The notes: generated by a model from the letters alone, not told the origin. A stretch of 64,000 nt of DNA from Pseudoxanthomonas japonensis (GCF_010093445.1 NZ_PDWW01000002.1:124001-188000); one strand, 5' to 3'. Positions 52,310 through 62,286 are shown, counted from the stretch's first letter. Made by a program: numbers and translations.

Positions 52310-53623
52310 ATGTCCGTTCGCCCCAGCGCCGTCGCGCTGACGCCGCTCCTGCTGTTCCTGGCGCTGTTCTTCGGCGCGGGCCTCTATTTCACCGCGCAGG
52401 GCGAGGCCATGGGGTTCTACCAGTTGCGTGCCCCCGTCGCGATCCTGCCGGCGCTGGCGCTCGGCGTCTGGCTGGCCCGCCGGCGCGGTCTGCCGGCCCA
52501 GCAGACCCTGTTGCGCGGCATGGGCGACAGCAACGTGATGCTGATGTGCCTGATCTTCCTGCTGGCCGGTGCATTCGCCACGGTCTCCAAGGCGATCGGC
52601 GCGGTGGATGCGGTGGTGGCGCTGGGGCTGGGGGCGCTGCCCGCCAGCCTGATCCTGCCAGGCCTCTTCCTGGTGTCGGCGTTCGTCTCGCTCTCCATCG
52701 GCACCTCGATGGGTACCGTCGCCGCCGTCGTGCCGATCGCGCTGGGCGTGGCCGATGCCGCGGGCCTGGATCGCGTGCTGGTGGTGGGGGCGGTGCTGGG
52801 AGGCGCGATGTTCGGCGACAACCTGTCGATCATTTCCGACACCACCATCGCGGCCACCCGCAGCCAGGGCGCGGAGATGCGGGACAAGTTCCGCGAGAAC
52901 TTCAAGATCGCGATGCCCGCGGGCATCGCGACGATCGTCCTGCTCGGCGTGCTGGGCGATGCGGCGCCGGTCGTCGCGCCGGATGCGGCATCGCCGTGGC
53001 TGGTGCTGCCCTATCTGGTGGTGCTCGGCCTGGCGTTGGCCGGCCTGGACGTGGTGCTGGTGCTGGGCATCGGCCTGGTGGTGTCCGGCGTGTTCGGCTT
53101 GGTGCTGGCGCAGGACTACGACGTGGTGTCCTTCGCCGGGGACATCTACCTGGGCTTCGAAAGCATGGTGGAAATCACCTTGTTGTCGATCCTGATCGGC
53201 GGGCTTGCGGCGCTGATCAAGGCGGCCGGCGGGCTGGACTGGCTGGCGCAGGTGATCGCGACGTTCGCCCGCGGCCGTACCGGTCGCCGTTCGGGCGAGA
53301 TCAGTATCGCCGCGCTCGCGGCGGGTTCCGATGCGCTGACGGCGAACAACACCGTCGCCATCCTGGTCACCGGCAGCCTGGCCAGGGACATCGCGCAGCG
53401 CCACGGCATCAGCCCGCGACGCGCGGCCAGCGTGCTCGACATCTTCGCCTGCGTCGTCCAGGGCGTGCTGCCCTACGGTGCGCAGATCCTGTTGGCGGCG
53501 TCGCTGGCGGCCGTGTCGCCGCTGGCGCTGGCGGGCAGCGTGCAGTACTGCTGGCTGCTGGCCGTGTCGGCGCTGGCGTTCATGCTGTGGCCGTCGCGAC
53601 GGAAAGTGCCGGCGGCGGAATGA
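52310..53623 (+). CDS. nhaC: Na+/H+ antiporter NhaC family protein
   Basis: 437 residues with eleven or so hydrophobic segments. Family features: LSIGTSMGTVAAVVPIALG, FGDNLSIISDTTIAATRSQG and a later ALTANNTVAILVTGSLA, the two broken-helix regions of the NhaC/ion transporter superfamily. Role: sodium or amino-acid-linked exchange at the inner membrane. The ATG at 52310 is preceded by AAGGCCACG, a weak site. May be cotranscribed with the symporter gene. Confidence 0.88.
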   Translation: MSVRPSAVALTPLLLFLALFFGAGLYFTAQGEAMGFYQLRAPVAILPALALGVWLARRRGLPAQQTLLRGMGDSNVMLMCLIFLLAGAFATVSKAIGAVDAVVALGLGALPASLILPGLFLVSAFVSLSIGTSMGTVAAVVPIALGVADAAGLDRVLVVGAVLGGAMFGDNLSIISDTTIAATRSQGAEMRDKFRENFKIAMPAGIATIVLLGVLGDAAPVVAPDAASPWLVLPYLVVLGLALAGLDVVLVLGIGLVVSGVFGLVLAQDYDVVSFAGDIYLGFESMVEITLLSILIGGLAALIKAAGGLDWLAQVIATFARGRTGRRSGEISIAALAAGSDALTANNTVAILVTGSLARDIAQRHGISPRRAASVLDIFACVVQGVLPYGAQILLAASLAAVSPLALAGSVQYCWLLAVSALAFMLWPSRRKVPAAE

Positions 53624-53649
53624 AAACGGGGCGCCTGGGCGCCCCGTTT
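53624..53649. terminator. Bidirectional terminator between nhaC and the BI-1 gene
   Basis: AAACGGGGCGCC and GGCGCCCCGTTT, a perfect 12-bp palindrome starting in the nhaC stop, with A and T runs on both sides. It separates two convergent genes 51 bp apart and can serve both. Confidence 0.8.
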
Positions 53650-53674
53650 CCTCCGGGCCTGAAGACGGGAAGCG

Positions 53675-54433
53675 TCAGTCGCGCGACTGCAGCTTGGCCA
53701 GCAGGCGCAGGAATTCCAGGTACAGCCACACCAGCGTGACCATCAGGCCGAAACCCGCGTACCACTCCATGTACTTCGGTGCGCCGGCTTCCACGCCCGA
53801 CTCGATGAAGTCGAAATCGAGCACCAGGTTCAGCGCCGCGATCACGATGACGAACAGGCTGAAACCGATGCCGATCAGGCCGGATTCGTGGATCAGCGGC
53901 ACGTCTTTGCCGAACATGCGCAGCACCATCGACAGCAGGTAGACCAGCGCGATGCCGCCGGTGGCAGCCACCACGCCCAGCTTGAAGTTTTCCGTCGCCT
54001 TGATCAGACCGCTGCGGTAGGCCATCAGCAGCGCGAACAGCGTACCGAAGGTCAGCATCACCGCCTGGGTGACGATGCCTTCGTACATGTGGTTGTAGAG
54101 CGCGGAGATCGCACCCAGGAACAGTCCCTCGACCAGCGCGTAGAGCGGTGCGGTGACCGGCGCCCATTCCTTCTTGAAGATCGTCATCAGGGCCAGCACG
54201 AAGCCGCCGATCAGGCCGCCCCACAGATAGCCCATGCCGGTCGCACCCTCGGCCGTCACCTCGACCTGCGACCAGGCGAACGCACCGGTCAGCACCGCGA
54301 GCAGCAGCAGGATGCCGGTCTTGTTGACCGTGCCGTTGAGTGTCATCGCTTCGCCGTCGCGCGAGACGACCGACCCGCTGCCGAGGTCGAGGAAGGTGGA
54401 TTCCTTCAATGCCGGATTGCCGCTGCGTACCAT
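53675..54433 (-). CDS. Bax inhibitor-1/YccA-family membrane protein
   Basis: 252 residues, seven membrane segments after an N-terminal cytoplasmic stretch of about 45 residues. Conserved patterns: GFVLALMTIFKKEWAPVTAPLYALVEGLFLGAI around the second and third segments, and FDFIESGVEAGAPKYMEWYAGFGL near the end, with acidic residues that form the proton/calcium sensor in relatives. Role uncertain; YccA modulates FtsH. Start at 54433 (MVRSGNPALKES). The divergent side faces the tRNA operon. Confidence 0.9.
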   Translation of the reverse strand: MVRSGNPALKESTFLDLGSGSVVSRDGEAMTLNGTVNKTGILLLLAVLTGAFAWSQVEVTAEGATGMGYLWGGLIGGFVLALMTIFKKEWAPVTAPLYALVEGLFLGAISALYNHMYEGIVTQAVMLTFGTLFALLMAYRSGLIKATENFKLGVVAATGGIALVYLLSMVLRMFGKDVPLIHESGLIGIGFSLFVIVIAALNLVLDFDFIESGVEAGAPKYMEWYAGFGLMVTLVWLYLEFLRLLAKLQSRD

Positions 54434-54509
54434 GGTTCCCTCATGTGGTTGCCGGACGTCTGTCCCCAGTGGCTGAGCATATCGCAAGCCATGGTCCATC
54501 ACGTTTCGT

Positions 54510-54538
54510 TTGACAGCAGGGCCGCGGGTTCCGACAAT
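54510..54538 (+). promoter_or_regulatory. Promoter of the tRNA-Pro-Arg-His-Lys operon
   Basis: TTGACA (54510-54515), 17 bases, GACAAT (54533-54538). The start would be near 54545, in GCGGCC-rich sequence typical of stringently controlled stable-RNA promoters, and about 37 bp before tRNA-Pro. Confidence 0.75.
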
Positions 54539-54581
54539 ACGCGGCCTCGTTGGCGTCCAGACGCCACGCCGGGACCCTCGT

Positions 54582-54658
<77 letters not shown>

Positions 54659-54714
54659 GCAAGATGCACGGCCCACGTGTTCCGGCACGACGGGAATGCG
54701 ACAATCCGGACCGG

Positions 54715-54791
54715 GCGCCCGTAGCTCAACCGGATAGAGCACCGGCCTTCTAAGCCGGCGGTTACAGGTTCGAGTCCTGTCGGGCGCGCCA
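54715..54791 (+). tRNA. tRNA-Arg (anticodon TCT)
   Basis: 77 bases. Acceptor GCGCCCG/CGGGCGC, anticodon stem CCGGC/GCCGG with loop CTTCTAA, encoded CCA. Reads AGA and AGG, rare codons in this GC-rich genome. Confidence 0.97.
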
Positions 54792-54827
54792 ACACCGGTG
54801 CGGTCCGGGAGGATGCAGGTTTCAGTG

Positions 54828-54904
54828 GTGGCTGTAGCTCAGCTGGTTAGAGTACTGGATTGTGATTCCAGATGTCGGGGGTTCGAGTCCCCTCAGCCAC
54901 CCCA
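54828..54904 (+). tRNA. tRNA-His (anticodon GTG)
   Basis: 77 bases from GTGGCTG; the G at 54827 before it can pair with C at 54901 as the extra -1 G specific to tRNA-His. Anticodon loop TTGTGAT between CTGGA and TCCAG. Encoded CCA. Confidence 0.97.
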
Positions 54905-54979
54905 CTGATTCAAGGGCACCCGCGGTGCGGGGGTTCACAGAAAAAAGCGATGCGGTTACACTACGCGTCTGATGTTTCG

Positions 54980-55055
54980 GGGCCGTTAGCTCAGTTGGTA
55001 GAGCAGTTGACTCTTAATCAATAGGTCCAAGGTTCGAATCCTTGACGGCCCACCA
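54980..55055 (+). tRNA. tRNA-Lys (anticodon CTT)
   Basis: 76 bases. Acceptor GGGCCGT/ACGGCCC, anticodon stem GTTGA/TCAAT with loop CTCTTAA, encoded CCA. Reads AAG. Last gene of the operon, followed by a terminator. Confidence 0.97.
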
Positions 55056-55063
55056 AACCCGAG

Positions 55064-55092
55064 ACGCCCGGCCGAAAGCCGGGCGTTTTTTT
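55064..55092 (+). terminator. Rho-independent terminator of the tRNA operon
   Basis: ACGCCCGGC and GCCGGGCGT around CGAAA, running directly into a T run of seven. The clearest terminator in the window. Confidence 0.92.
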
Positions 55093-55093
55093 A

Positions 55094-55124
55094 TTGCCGG
55101 CCGCGCCGCGTCGGCCGCTACAAT
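55094..55124 (+). promoter_or_regulatory. Promoter of tRNA-Leu
   Basis: A good -10, TACAAT (55119-55124), 12 bases before the tRNA. The best -35 is TTGCCG (55094-55099) at a long 19-base spacing, so this part is weak. Starts just after the upstream terminator. Confidence 0.5.
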
Positions 55125-55136
55125 GCGACGCGCACT

Positions 55137-55222
55137 GCGAAAGTGGCGGAATTGGTAGACGCACTGGATTTAGGTTCCAGCGGGTAACCCCCGTGAGGGT
55201 TCGAGTCCCTCCTTTCGCACCA
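55137..55222 (+). tRNA. tRNA-Leu (anticodon TAG)
   Basis: 86 bases including a long variable arm (GCGGGTAACCCCCGT). Acceptor GCGAAAG/CTTTCGC, anticodon loop TTTAGGT between CTGGA and TCCAG, encoded CCA. Reads CUA and other CUN codons. Confidence 0.97.
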
Positions 55223-55452
55223 CGCTCCGACGGCAGGGCGCCGATATCGCCGCGGCAGGGCCGCATGGCCCGGGCCGGGGATCGGCGGGTCGAAGCGAGC
55301 CCGCCGCCATGAACCGTCCGCCCCGCTGGCAGCCCGCCCCGGAATCGGCGAAACTATCAAGTTCCGCCGGGAGGGCTTCATGCCTGCGTCCCAGGCGTCC
55401 CCGGATTATCAACATCGCCCCGGCCCAGCCGTGGCCGCAGGAGTCAGTGAGT

Positions 55453-56745
55453 ATGCAAGTTTCGGTCGAATCGGTCGGCAACCTCGAGCGCCGCATGAGC
55501 TTCAGCCTGCCGGCGGAGCGTCTGGACACCCACATCGGCGGCCGCCTGCGCGAGCTGTCGCGCACCGCGCGCATCAAGGGCTTCCGCCCGGGCAAGGTGC
55601 CGGCCAAGGTCATCGAGCAGCGCTTCGGCGAGCAGGTGCGTGCCGAAGCCCTCGACGGCCTGCTGCGCGAGACCTTCAACAACGCCGTGCGCGACCAGGA
55701 ACTGCAGCTGGCCGGCAACCCGCGGATCGAGAAGCAGGGCGAGGGCGAACTGGATTTCGTCGCCACGTTCGAAGTGGTGCCGGACTTCGGCGACGTCGAC
55801 GTCGCCAAGCTCAATGTGGTGCGCAATACCGCCGAGGTCAGCGACGCCGACATCGACCAGATGATCGACAACCTGCGCATGCAGCGCCGCACCTTCCAGG
55901 TCGTCGAGCGTGGCGCGAAGGAAGGCGACCGTGTGTCGCTGGAAACCTGGTCGCAGGCGGGCGATGAGCGCATGCCGGCCGAAGGTTCCGAGAAGGGTGC
56001 CACCCTGATCGGTTCGGGCGTGATGTTCGGCGAGATCGAGCAGGCGCTGATCGGCCTGGCGAAGGGCGACGAGAAGACCGTGTCGGTGACGTTCCCGGCC
56101 GACTGGCGCGTGCCGCAGCTGGCGGGCCGCCAGGTCGACGTGCACGTCAAGGTCACGGACGTCGCCGAGTCGGTGCTGCCCGAGGTCGATCGCGAGTTCA
56201 TCCGCAGCTTCGGCGTGAAGAGCGGCGATGCCGAACAGTTCCGCTCGGACATCCGCAGCAACCTCGAGCGCGAACTGAAGGGCGCGCTGATGACCCGCCT
56301 GCGCCGTGAAGTCGGCGAGCAGCTGATCGCAGCCTACGCCCACGTCGAGATGCCGCCGCGCCTGGTCGAAAACGAGGCCCGCGTGATGGTCCAGCAGGCC
56401 GCCGAACAGGCCCGTCGCCAGGGCCAAAACGTGCAGATCCCGGACAATGCCCACGAAGGTTTCCTGGATGCCGCCCGCAAGCGCGTCCTGGTCGGCCTGC
56501 TGGTGGGCGAAGTGGCCCGCCGCAACCAGCTCCGCCTGGACCCGAAGCGCCTGAACGAGACGCTGCGCCTGATCGCCTCGACCTACGAAGAGCCGGAGCA
56601 GGTCATTGAGTTGTACCGCAACGATCCCCAATTGATGAACAGTCTGCAGGGTCGTGTGATGGAAGAGCAGGTGATCGACTGGATCGCCGAGCGCGCCCAG
56701 CACACCGAGCAGGCGCTTTCCTTTCAGGAAGCCATCCGCAACTGA
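55453..56745 (+). CDS. tig: Trigger factor
   Basis: 430 residues. N-terminal ribosome-binding domain with [17 protein letters not shown] (the exposed loop), FKBP-type prolyl isomerase domain about 155-245, and a helical C-terminal chaperone domain. Binds nascent chains at the ribosome exit. The ATG at 55453 gives the standard [14 protein letters not shown] start; in-frame starts upstream are unsupported. A tig-clpP-clpX-lon order follows. Confidence 0.97.
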   Translation: MQVSVESVGNLERRMSFSLPAERLDTHIGGRLRELSRTARIKGFRPGKVPAKVIEQRFGEQVRAEALDGLLRETFNNAVRDQELQLAGNPRIEKQGEGELDFVATFEVVPDFGDVDVAKLNVVRNTAEVSDADIDQMIDNLRMQRRTFQVVERGAKEGDRVSLETWSQAGDERMPAEGSEKGATLIGSGVMFGEIEQALIGLAKGDEKTVSVTFPADWRVPQLAGRQVDVHVKVTDVAESVLPEVDREFIRSFGVKSGDAEQFRSDIRSNLERELKGALMTRLRREVGEQLIAAYAHVEMPPRLVENEARVMVQQAAEQARRQGQNVQIPDNAHEGFLDAARKRVLVGLLVGEVARRNQLRLDPKRLNETLRLIASTYEEPEQVIELYRNDPQLMNSLQGRVMEEQVIDWIAERAQHTEQALSFQEAIRN

Positions 56746-56769
56746 TCCGGGCGCCCCGCCCGGGCAGAA

Positions 56770-56793
56770 GGTCCGGCTATCCTAGGCCGGACC
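56770..56793 (+). terminator. Stem-loop between tig and clpP
   Basis: GGTCCGGC and GCCGGACC form an 8-bp stem with an 8-base loop, followed by CTCCCTT. Probably partial termination of tig transcripts. Confidence 0.6.
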
Positions 56794-56821
56794 CTCCCTT
56801 GAACGACAGGCGCGAGAACCG

Positions 56822-57448
56822 ATGAGCATTCAAACCCAAGCCCTCAACCTGGTGCCGATGGTGGTCGAACAGACCAGCCGCGGCGAGCGCGCCTACGACA
56901 TCTATTCCCGCCTGCTCAAGGAGCGCGTGATCTTCCTGGTGGGCGGCGTGGACGACCACGTGGCGAACGTCATCGTGGCGCAGATGCTCTTCCTGGAAGC
57001 CGAGAATCCCGAGAAGGACATCAGCCTGTACATCAACTCGCCCGGTGGCGTGGTGACGGCCGGCATGGCCATCTACGACACCATGCAGTACATCAAGCCG
57101 GACGTCAGCACGATCTGTGTCGGCCAGGCGGCCAGCATGGGCGCGCTGCTGCTGGCGGCGGGCGCGAAGGGCAAGCGCTACGCGCTGCCCAATTCGCGCG
57201 TGATGATCCACCAGCCGCTGGGCGGCTTCCAGGGCCAGGCGACAGACATCGATATCCACGCCCGCGAGATCCTGACGCTGCGTGCGAAGCTGAACGCCAT
57301 CCTGTCCCACCACACGGGCCAGTCGCTGGAAACCATCGAGCGGGACACCGAGCGCGACAACTTCAAGAGCGCGGCGGACTCGCAGGCCTACGGCCTGGTC
57401 GACCAGGTGCTCGAGCGCCGTCCGGAAGATTCCATCCAGTCGGCCTGA
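56822..57448 (+). CDS. clpP: ATP-dependent Clp protease proteolytic subunit
   Basis: 208 residues. Catalytic triad Ser105 in [11 protein letters not shown], His130 in [10 protein letters not shown] and Asp179 in TERDNF. Fourteen copies assemble into the barrel opened by ClpX or ClpA. The N-terminus [21 protein letters not shown] contains the family's propeptide junction. Followed 126 bp later by clpX. Confidence 0.98.
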   Translation: MSIQTQALNLVPMVVEQTSRGERAYDIYSRLLKERVIFLVGGVDDHVANVIVAQMLFLEAENPEKDISLYINSPGGVVTAGMAIYDTMQYIKPDVSTICVGQAASMGALLLAAGAKGKRYALPNSRVMIHQPLGGFQGQATDIDIHAREILTLRAKLNAILSHHTGQSLETIERDTERDNFKSAADSQAYGLVDQVLERRPEDSIQSA

Positions 57449-57498
57449 CCGCCGGATTGCGGGTTTTCTGGCTCAAATCCCCCTGTTCACGGACCCGG

Positions 57499-57526
57499 CT
57501 GACAAGCCGGGACCGTGTGCTATTCT
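57499..57526 (+). promoter_or_regulatory. Promoter of clpX
   Basis: CTGACA (57499-57504), 16 bases, TATTCT (57521-57526) with an extended TGC before it. The stem CCCGGC/GCCGGG overlaps the -35. Would start transcription near 57533, 42 bp before the clpX ATG. Confidence 0.6.
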
Positions 57527-57574
57527 CCGACCGCAAGCCCCTCCGGGCAGGTTGAGCGACCGAGTAATACCAGC

Positions 57575-58858
57575 ATGAGCGAAGATCGTCAGGGCCGTTC
57601 CGGCGACAGCACCAAAATCCTGTACTGCTCGTTCTGCGGCAAGAGCCAGCACGAGGTCCGCAAGCTGATCGCGGGCCCCAGCGTGTTCATCTGCGATGAG
57701 TGCGTGGAGCTGTGCAACGACATCATCCGCGAAGAGCTCGAGGAGAAGGCGCAGTCCGCCCGCAGCCACCTGCCCAAGCCGCGCGAGATCCTCGAGGTCC
57801 TGGACCAGTACGTGATCGGCCAGAACCGCGCCAAGCGCACGCTGGCCGTTGCGGTCTACAACCACTACAAGCGCATCGAGAGCCGCAGCAAGAACGATGA
57901 GGTCGAACTGGCCAAGTCGAACATCCTGCTTGCCGGCCCGACCGGCTCGGGCAAGACGCTGCTGGCCGAGACGCTGGCGCGCCTGCTCAACGTTCCGTTC
58001 ACCATCGCCGATGCCACCACGCTGACCGAAGCCGGCTACGTGGGCGAGGACGTCGAGAACATCATCCAGAAGCTGCTGCAGAAGTGCGATTACGACGTCG
58101 ACAAGGCGCAGCAGGGCATCGTCTACATCGACGAGATCGACAAGATCTCGCGCAAGAGCGAAAACCCGTCGATCACCCGCGACGTGTCCGGCGAAGGCGT
58201 GCAGCAAGCGCTGCTGAAGCTGATCGAGGGCACCGTCGCCAGCGTCCCGCCGCAGGGTGGCCGCAAGCACCCGCAGCAGGAATTCCTGCAGGTCGATACC
58301 AAGAACATCCTGTTCATCTGCGGCGGTGCGTTCGCCGGCCTGGACAAGATCATCCAGCAGCGCAGTACCGAGGCTGGTGGCATCGGTTTCGGTGCCAAGG
58401 TGAAGAGCTCCGAAAAGAAGTCGGAAGTCGGCAAGGTCCTGTCCGAGGTCGAGCCGGAAGATCTGATCAAGTTCGGCCTGATCCCCGAATTCGTCGGCCG
58501 CCTGCCGGTGGTCGCCACGCTGGAAGAGCTTGACGAGGCCGCACTGGTCAAGATCCTCACCGAGCCGAAGAACGCGATCACCAAGCAGTTCAAGAAGCTG
58601 TTCGAGATGGAAGGGGTGGAGATCGAGTTCCGTCCCGATGCGCTGTCGGCGATCGCCCGCAAGGCGCTGAAGCGCAAGACCGGCGCGCGCGGCCTGCGCA
58701 CCATCGTCGAATCGGTCCTGCTGGACACGATGTACGAGTTGCCGTCGCTGGAGAACGTCAGCAAGGTGGTCGTGGACGAGTCGGTGATCGAGCACAAGTC
58801 CGAGCCCTACCTGATCTACCAGAATCCGCCCGCCCCGAAGGTCGCTTCGGCGGAGTGA
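57575..58858 (+). CDS. clpX: ATP-dependent Clp protease ATP-binding subunit ClpX
   Basis: 427 residues. N-terminal zinc site with Cys18, Cys21, Cys40 and Cys43, then AAA+ ATPase with Walker A GPTGSGKT (121-128) and Walker [10 protein letters not shown]. ClpP-contact loop IGF lies in [10 protein letters not shown]. Unfolds tagged substrates for ClpP. The ATG at 57575 gives [12 protein letters not shown], the usual xanthomonad start. Confidence 0.98.
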   Translation: MSEDRQGRSGDSTKILYCSFCGKSQHEVRKLIAGPSVFICDECVELCNDIIREELEEKAQSARSHLPKPREILEVLDQYVIGQNRAKRTLAVAVYNHYKRIESRSKNDEVELAKSNILLAGPTGSGKTLLAETLARLLNVPFTIADATTLTEAGYVGEDVENIIQKLLQKCDYDVDKAQQGIVYIDEIDKISRKSENPSITRDVSGEGVQQALLKLIEGTVASVPPQGGRKHPQQEFLQVDTKNILFICGGAFAGLDKIIQQRSTEAGGIGFGAKVKSSEKKSEVGKVLSEVEPEDLIKFGLIPEFVGRLPVVATLEELDEAALVKILTEPKNAITKQFKKLFEMEGVEIEFRPDALSAIARKALKRKTGARGLRTIVESVLLDTMYELPSLENVSKVVVDESVIEHKSEPYLIYQNPPAPKVASAE

Positions 58859-58880
58859 TCCGGCCCGCATGTTTCCATTG

Positions 58881-58912
58881 ACAGGCGCCCTTGCGGCGCC
58901 TGTTCAGTTTTT
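58881..58912 (+). terminator. Terminator after clpX
   Basis: ACAGGCGCC and GGCGCCTGT around a five-base loop, then TCAG and a run of five T. It insulates lon from clpX. Confidence 0.85.
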
Positions 58913-58959
58913 GGCGGCGATTCGCAAGTCGCGGGTTCCATTGGGGTTTTGGCGACGCT

Positions 58960-58988
58960 CTTGCATCCCTACGGCGATGGCCCCATAA
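58960..58988 (+). promoter_or_regulatory. Heat-shock (sigma-32 type) promoter of lon
   Basis: CTTGCAT (58960-58966), 14 bases, CCCCATAA (58981-58988), close to the sigma-32 pattern CTTGAAA-N13-15-CCCCATNT. It would start near 58996, 45 bp before the lon ATG. Confidence 0.75.
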
Positions 58989-59040
58989 CGGGCCCATTGG
59001 TGCTTGCGCACCCCTGCATTCCGCACTTGCTGGAGCCCCC

Positions 59041-61491
59041 ATGCCCCGCCGTCCCCAGACTGAAATCCTCGACCTGCCGGTCCTGCCGCTACGCGACGTG
59101 GTGGTCTTCCCGCACATGGTCATCCCGCTGTTCGTCGGCCGCGACAAGTCCATGCGCGCGCTGGAGCAGGCGATGGAGGCCGACAAGCGCATCATCCTGC
59201 TCGCCCAGAAATCCGCGGAAACGGACGATCCCGCCGCTGCCGACCTGTATGCGGTCGGCACCCTCGCACAGGTCCTGCAACTGCTGAAGCTGCCGGATGG
59301 CACCATCAAAGTGCTGGTCGAGGGCACGGCGCGCGTGAACGTGTCGAATGTCGTCGAACGCGACGGCTCGCTGTACGGACAGGGCGAAGAGATCGACTCC
59401 ACCGATGCGCGGGAGCCGCGCGAGATCGAGGCCGTGGCGCGCTCGCTCGTGGGCCTGTTCGAACAGTACGTCAAGACCAACCGCAAGCTGCCGCCGGAAC
59501 TGCTGCAGACCCTGGCCGGCATCGACGAGCCGAGCCGGCTTGCCGATACGATCGCCGCGCACCTGGGTGTGCGCCTGAGCGACAAGCAGCGGCTGCTGGA
59601 AACCATCGAGGTCGGCGAGCGGCTGGAGCTGCTGGTCGGCTTCGTCGATGGCGAGATCGACGTGCAGCAGCTGGAAAAGCGCATCCGCGGACGCGTGAAG
59701 TCGCAGATGGAGAAGAGCCAGCGCGAGTACTACCTCAACGAGCAGATGAAGGCCATCCAGAAGGAGCTGGGCGAACTCGACGAGGCGCCCAACGAACTGG
59801 AGGAACTGGCGCGCAAGATCGCCGACGCCGGCATGCCGAAGCCCGTGGAAACGAAAGCGCGCAACGAGCTCAACAAGCTGAAGCAGATGTCGCCGATGTC
59901 GGCCGAGGCGGCCGTGGTCCGCAACTATCTCGATTGGCTGCTCGGCGTGCCCTGGAACAAGCGCACCAAGGTGCGCAAGGATCTCAAGGTCGCGCAGGAC
60001 ACGCTGGACGCGGATCACTATGGTCTGGAGAAGGTCAAGGAACGCATCCTCGAATACCTCGCCGTCCAGTCGCGCGTGAAGAAGCTGCGCGGCCCGATCC
60101 TGTGCCTCGTCGGACCGCCGGGCGTGGGCAAGACCTCGCTGGGCCAGAGCATCGCCAAGGCGACCAACCGCAAGTTCGTACGCATGTCGCTGGGTGGCGT
60201 GCGCGACGAGGCGGAGATCCGCGGACATCGCCGGACCTACGTTGGCTCCATGCCGGGCCGCATCGTGCAGAACCTCAACAAGACCGGCAGCAAGAATCCG
60301 CTGTTCGTGCTGGACGAGATCGACAAGATGTCGATGGACTTCCGCGGCGACCCGTCGTCCGCGCTGCTCGAGGTGCTGGATCCGGAGCAGAACAACGCCT
60401 TCAACGATCACTACCTCGAAGTCGACCTGGACCTGTCCGAAGTGATGTTCGTCGCGACGTCGAACTCGCTGAACATCCCTGGCCCGTTGCTGGACCGCAT
60501 GGAGGTCATCCGCATCCCCGGCTACACCGAGGACGAGAAGGTCAACATCGCGCAGCGCTACCTCGTGCCGAAGCAGCTGAAGGCCAATGGACTGAAGGCA
60601 GACGAGCTGAAGATCGCCGAGAGCGCGATCCGCGATCTTGTCCGCTACTACACGCGCGAATCCGGCGTGCGCAATCTCGAGCGTGAAGTCGCCAAGATCT
60701 GCCGCAAGGTGGTCAAGGAGATCGCGCTGGCAGGTCCCAAGCCGGTCAAGAAGAAGGCGACCGCCATGCAGGTCAGCTCGAAGAACCTGGAGAAGTACGC
60801 AGGCGTGCGTCGCTTCGACTTCGGCCGTGCCGAAGAGCAGAACGAGATCGGTCTCGTCACCGGACTGGCGTGGACCGAAGTGGGTGGCGACCTGCTGCAG
60901 ATCGAGGTCGCGCTGGTGCCCGGCAAGGGCGGCATGCTGCTGACCGGTCAGCTCGGCGATGTGATGAAGGAGTCGGGTTCCGCGGCGATGTCCGTGGTGC
61001 GCGCTCGCGCGGCCAGCCTGGGCGTGGATGCGGAGTTCCTGCAGAAGCACGACGTGCACCTGCATGTGCCTGATGGCGCGACGCCGAAGGATGGTCCGAG
61101 CGCGGGTATCGCGATGGTCACCGCCCTGGTGTCCGCACTGACCAGGAACCCCGTGCGGGCGGACGTGGCGATGACGGGCGAGATCACGCTGCGGGGTCGC
61201 GTCACCGCCATCGGAGGCCTCAAGGAAAAGCTGTTGGCGGCGCTGCGTGGCGGCATCACCACCGTCATCATCCCCGACGAGAACAAGAAGGACCTGGCCG
61301 ACATCCCCGCCAATGTCACCGATGGCATCCGGATCGTGCCGGTGAAGTGGATCGACGAGGTGCTCGATCTCGCGCTGGAGAAGCCGCTGACGCCAGTGCC
61401 GGTCACAGGCGGCGACGGTGGCGAGCGCGTGGTGCCGGCCACCAAGAAGGAGCGCGGCAAGGGGCCGCAGCAGCCCGGTGTGAAGCATTGA
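59041..61491 (+). CDS. lon: ATP-dependent protease Lon
   Basis: 816 residues. Substrate-binding N-domain beginning [20 protein letters not shown]+ module with Walker A GPPGVGKT (358-365) and FVLDEIDKM, and the serine-lysine protease dyad Ser687 in DGPSAGIAM and Lys730 in [10 protein letters not shown]. Degrades misfolded and regulatory proteins. The ATG at 59041 is at the conserved start; frame upstream of it is promoter sequence. Basic C-terminal tail (TKKERGKG). Confidence 0.98.
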   Translation: MPRRPQTEILDLPVLPLRDVVVFPHMVIPLFVGRDKSMRALEQAMEADKRIILLAQKSAETDDPAAADLYAVGTLAQVLQLLKLPDGTIKVLVEGTARVNVSNVVERDGSLYGQGEEIDSTDAREPREIEAVARSLVGLFEQYVKTNRKLPPELLQTLAGIDEPSRLADTIAAHLGVRLSDKQRLLETIEVGERLELLVGFVDGEIDVQQLEKRIRGRVKSQMEKSQREYYLNEQMKAIQKELGELDEAPNELEELARKIADAGMPKPVETKARNELNKLKQMSPMSAEAAVVRNYLDWLLGVPWNKRTKVRKDLKVAQDTLDADHYGLEKVKERILEYLAVQSRVKKLRGPILCLVGPPGVGKTSLGQSIAKATNRKFVRMSLGGVRDEAEIRGHRRTYVGSMPGRIVQNLNKTGSKNPLFVLDEIDKMSMDFRGDPSSALLEVLDPEQNNAFNDHYLEVDLDLSEVMFVATSNSLNIPGPLLDRMEVIRIPGYTEDEKVNIAQRYLVPKQLKANGLKADELKIAESAIRDLVRYYTRESGVRNLEREVAKICRKVVKEIALAGPKPVKKKATAMQVSSKNLEKYAGVRRFDFGRAEEQNEIGLVTGLAWTEVGGDLLQIEVALVPGKGGMLLTGQLGDVMKESGSAAMSVVRARAASLGVDAEFLQKHDVHLHVPDGATPKDGPSAGIAMVTALVSALTRNPVRADVAMTGEITLRGRVTAIGGLKEKLLAALRGGITTVIIPDENKKDLADIPANVTDGIRIVPVKWIDEVLDLALEKPLTPVPVTGGDGGERVVPATKKERGKGPQQPGVKH

Positions 61492-61552
61492 ATGAGATGA
61501 CGAATATCGCGTGTCATTGCCCGGAAACCCGCGTCACTGTTGGGTTTTCGGC

Positions 61553-61581
61553 TTGCGCGGCATTTTTCGCACTGGTATAAC
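61553..61581 (+). promoter_or_regulatory. Promoter of hupB
   Basis: TTGCGC (61553-61558), 17 bases, TATAAC (61576-61581) with an upstream TG giving an extended -10. Predicts an mRNA leader of about 120 bases before the ATG at 61708. Confidence 0.65.
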
Positions 61582-61598
61582 GGCGTCACCCGCATGCA

Positions 61599-61617
61599 CG
61601 AAGCTACGCTTCGTAGC
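61599..61617 (+). promoter_or_regulatory. Nested alternative hairpins in the hupB leader
   Basis: ACGAAGC-TAC-GCTTCGT and GCTACG-CTT-CGTAGC share the same bases, so only one can form at a time. Both lie near the start of the predicted hupB leader. Function unknown. Confidence 0.4.
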
Positions 61618-61707
61618 GCGTGGACATCACGGCCGGTTCCGTCTGGCGAGCGAAGTCAGAGGTTCCGGCCACTCATTCCGCGGTTGTGCCGCACAGGGAG
61701 TCACTCA

Positions 61708-61980
61708 ATGAACAAAACCGAATTGATCGATGCCGTCGCCGACGAAGCTGAAGTGTCCAAGGCCGAAGCCGGCCGCGCCGTCGACGCCGTCATCTCCAGC
61801 ATCACCAAGGCCCTCAAGAAGGGCGACAGCGTGACGCTGGTCGGCTTCGGTACCTTCCAGGTCCGCAAGCGCGCCGCGCGCACGGGCCGCAACCCGAAGA
61901 CCGGCGACACCATCAAGATCAAGGCGTCCAAGAATCCCGCGTTCAAGGCTGGCAAAGCCCTGAAGGATGCCGTAAACTAA
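61708..61980 (+). CDS. hupB: DNA-binding protein HU-beta
   Basis: 90 residues, the standard HU length. [20 protein letters not shown] at the start and [20 protein letters not shown] in the DNA-binding arm. Compacts and bends DNA. AGGGAG lies nine bases before the ATG. The gene between lon and ppiD is conserved in gammaproteobacteria. Confidence 0.98.
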   Translation: MNKTELIDAVADEAEVSKAEAGRAVDAVISSITKALKKGDSVTLVGFGTFQVRKRAARTGRNPKTGDTIKIKASKNPAFKAGKALKDAVN

Positions 61981-62015
61981 TCGACTCGCTGCCGATGGCA
62001 GGGTGCGATCACCCT

Positions 62016-62090
62016 GGGTGCTTAGCTCAGCGGTAGAGCGTCTCCCTTACACGGAGAGGGTCGGGGGTTCGAAACCCTCAGCACCCACCA
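62016..62090 (+). tRNA. tRNA-Val (anticodon TAC)
   Basis: 75 bases. Acceptor GGGTGCT/AGCACCC, anticodon loop CTTACAC between TCTCC and GGAGA, encoded CCA. Lies 35 bp after hupB and may be cotranscribed with it. Confidence 0.97.
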
Positions 62091-62173
62091 CATCGGGGCG
62101 GTGCAGGTTTAAAAATTTGTGGGATGGTCTAGCGGAAAGCGCTGAAATCGTCTTACAATGTTCGTCTCAGCGC

Positions 62174-62250
62174 GGAGTGGTAGTTCAGTCGGTTAGAATG
62201 CTGGCCTGTCACGCCGGAGGTCGCGGGTTCGAGTCCCGTCCACTCCGCCA
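62174..62250 (+). tRNA. tRNA-Asp (anticodon GTC)
   Basis: 77 bases. Acceptor GGAGTGG/CCACTCC, anticodon loop CTGTCAC between CTGGC and GCCGG, discriminator G and encoded CCA. A -10-like TACAAT lies at 62154-62159, without a clear -35. Confidence 0.97.
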
Positions 62251-62258
62251 TTTACACC

Positions 62259-62286
62259 CAGAAAGCCCGCGAAAGCGGGCTTTCTG
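62259..62286 (+). terminator. Terminator after tRNA-Asp
   Basis: CAGAAAGCCCGC and GCGGGCTTTCTG form a 12-bp stem closed by a GAAA loop, 8 bases after the tRNA. The A/T-rich ends of the stem supply the T tract. Confidence 0.8.

Noticed and set aside
59089-61488. Long reverse-strand open frame opposite lon, and similar ones opposite spuB-spuE, clpX and tig
   Set aside because: Low-complexity His/Arg/Asp/Val-rich translations typical of antisense frames of GC-rich genes; no recognisable domain.
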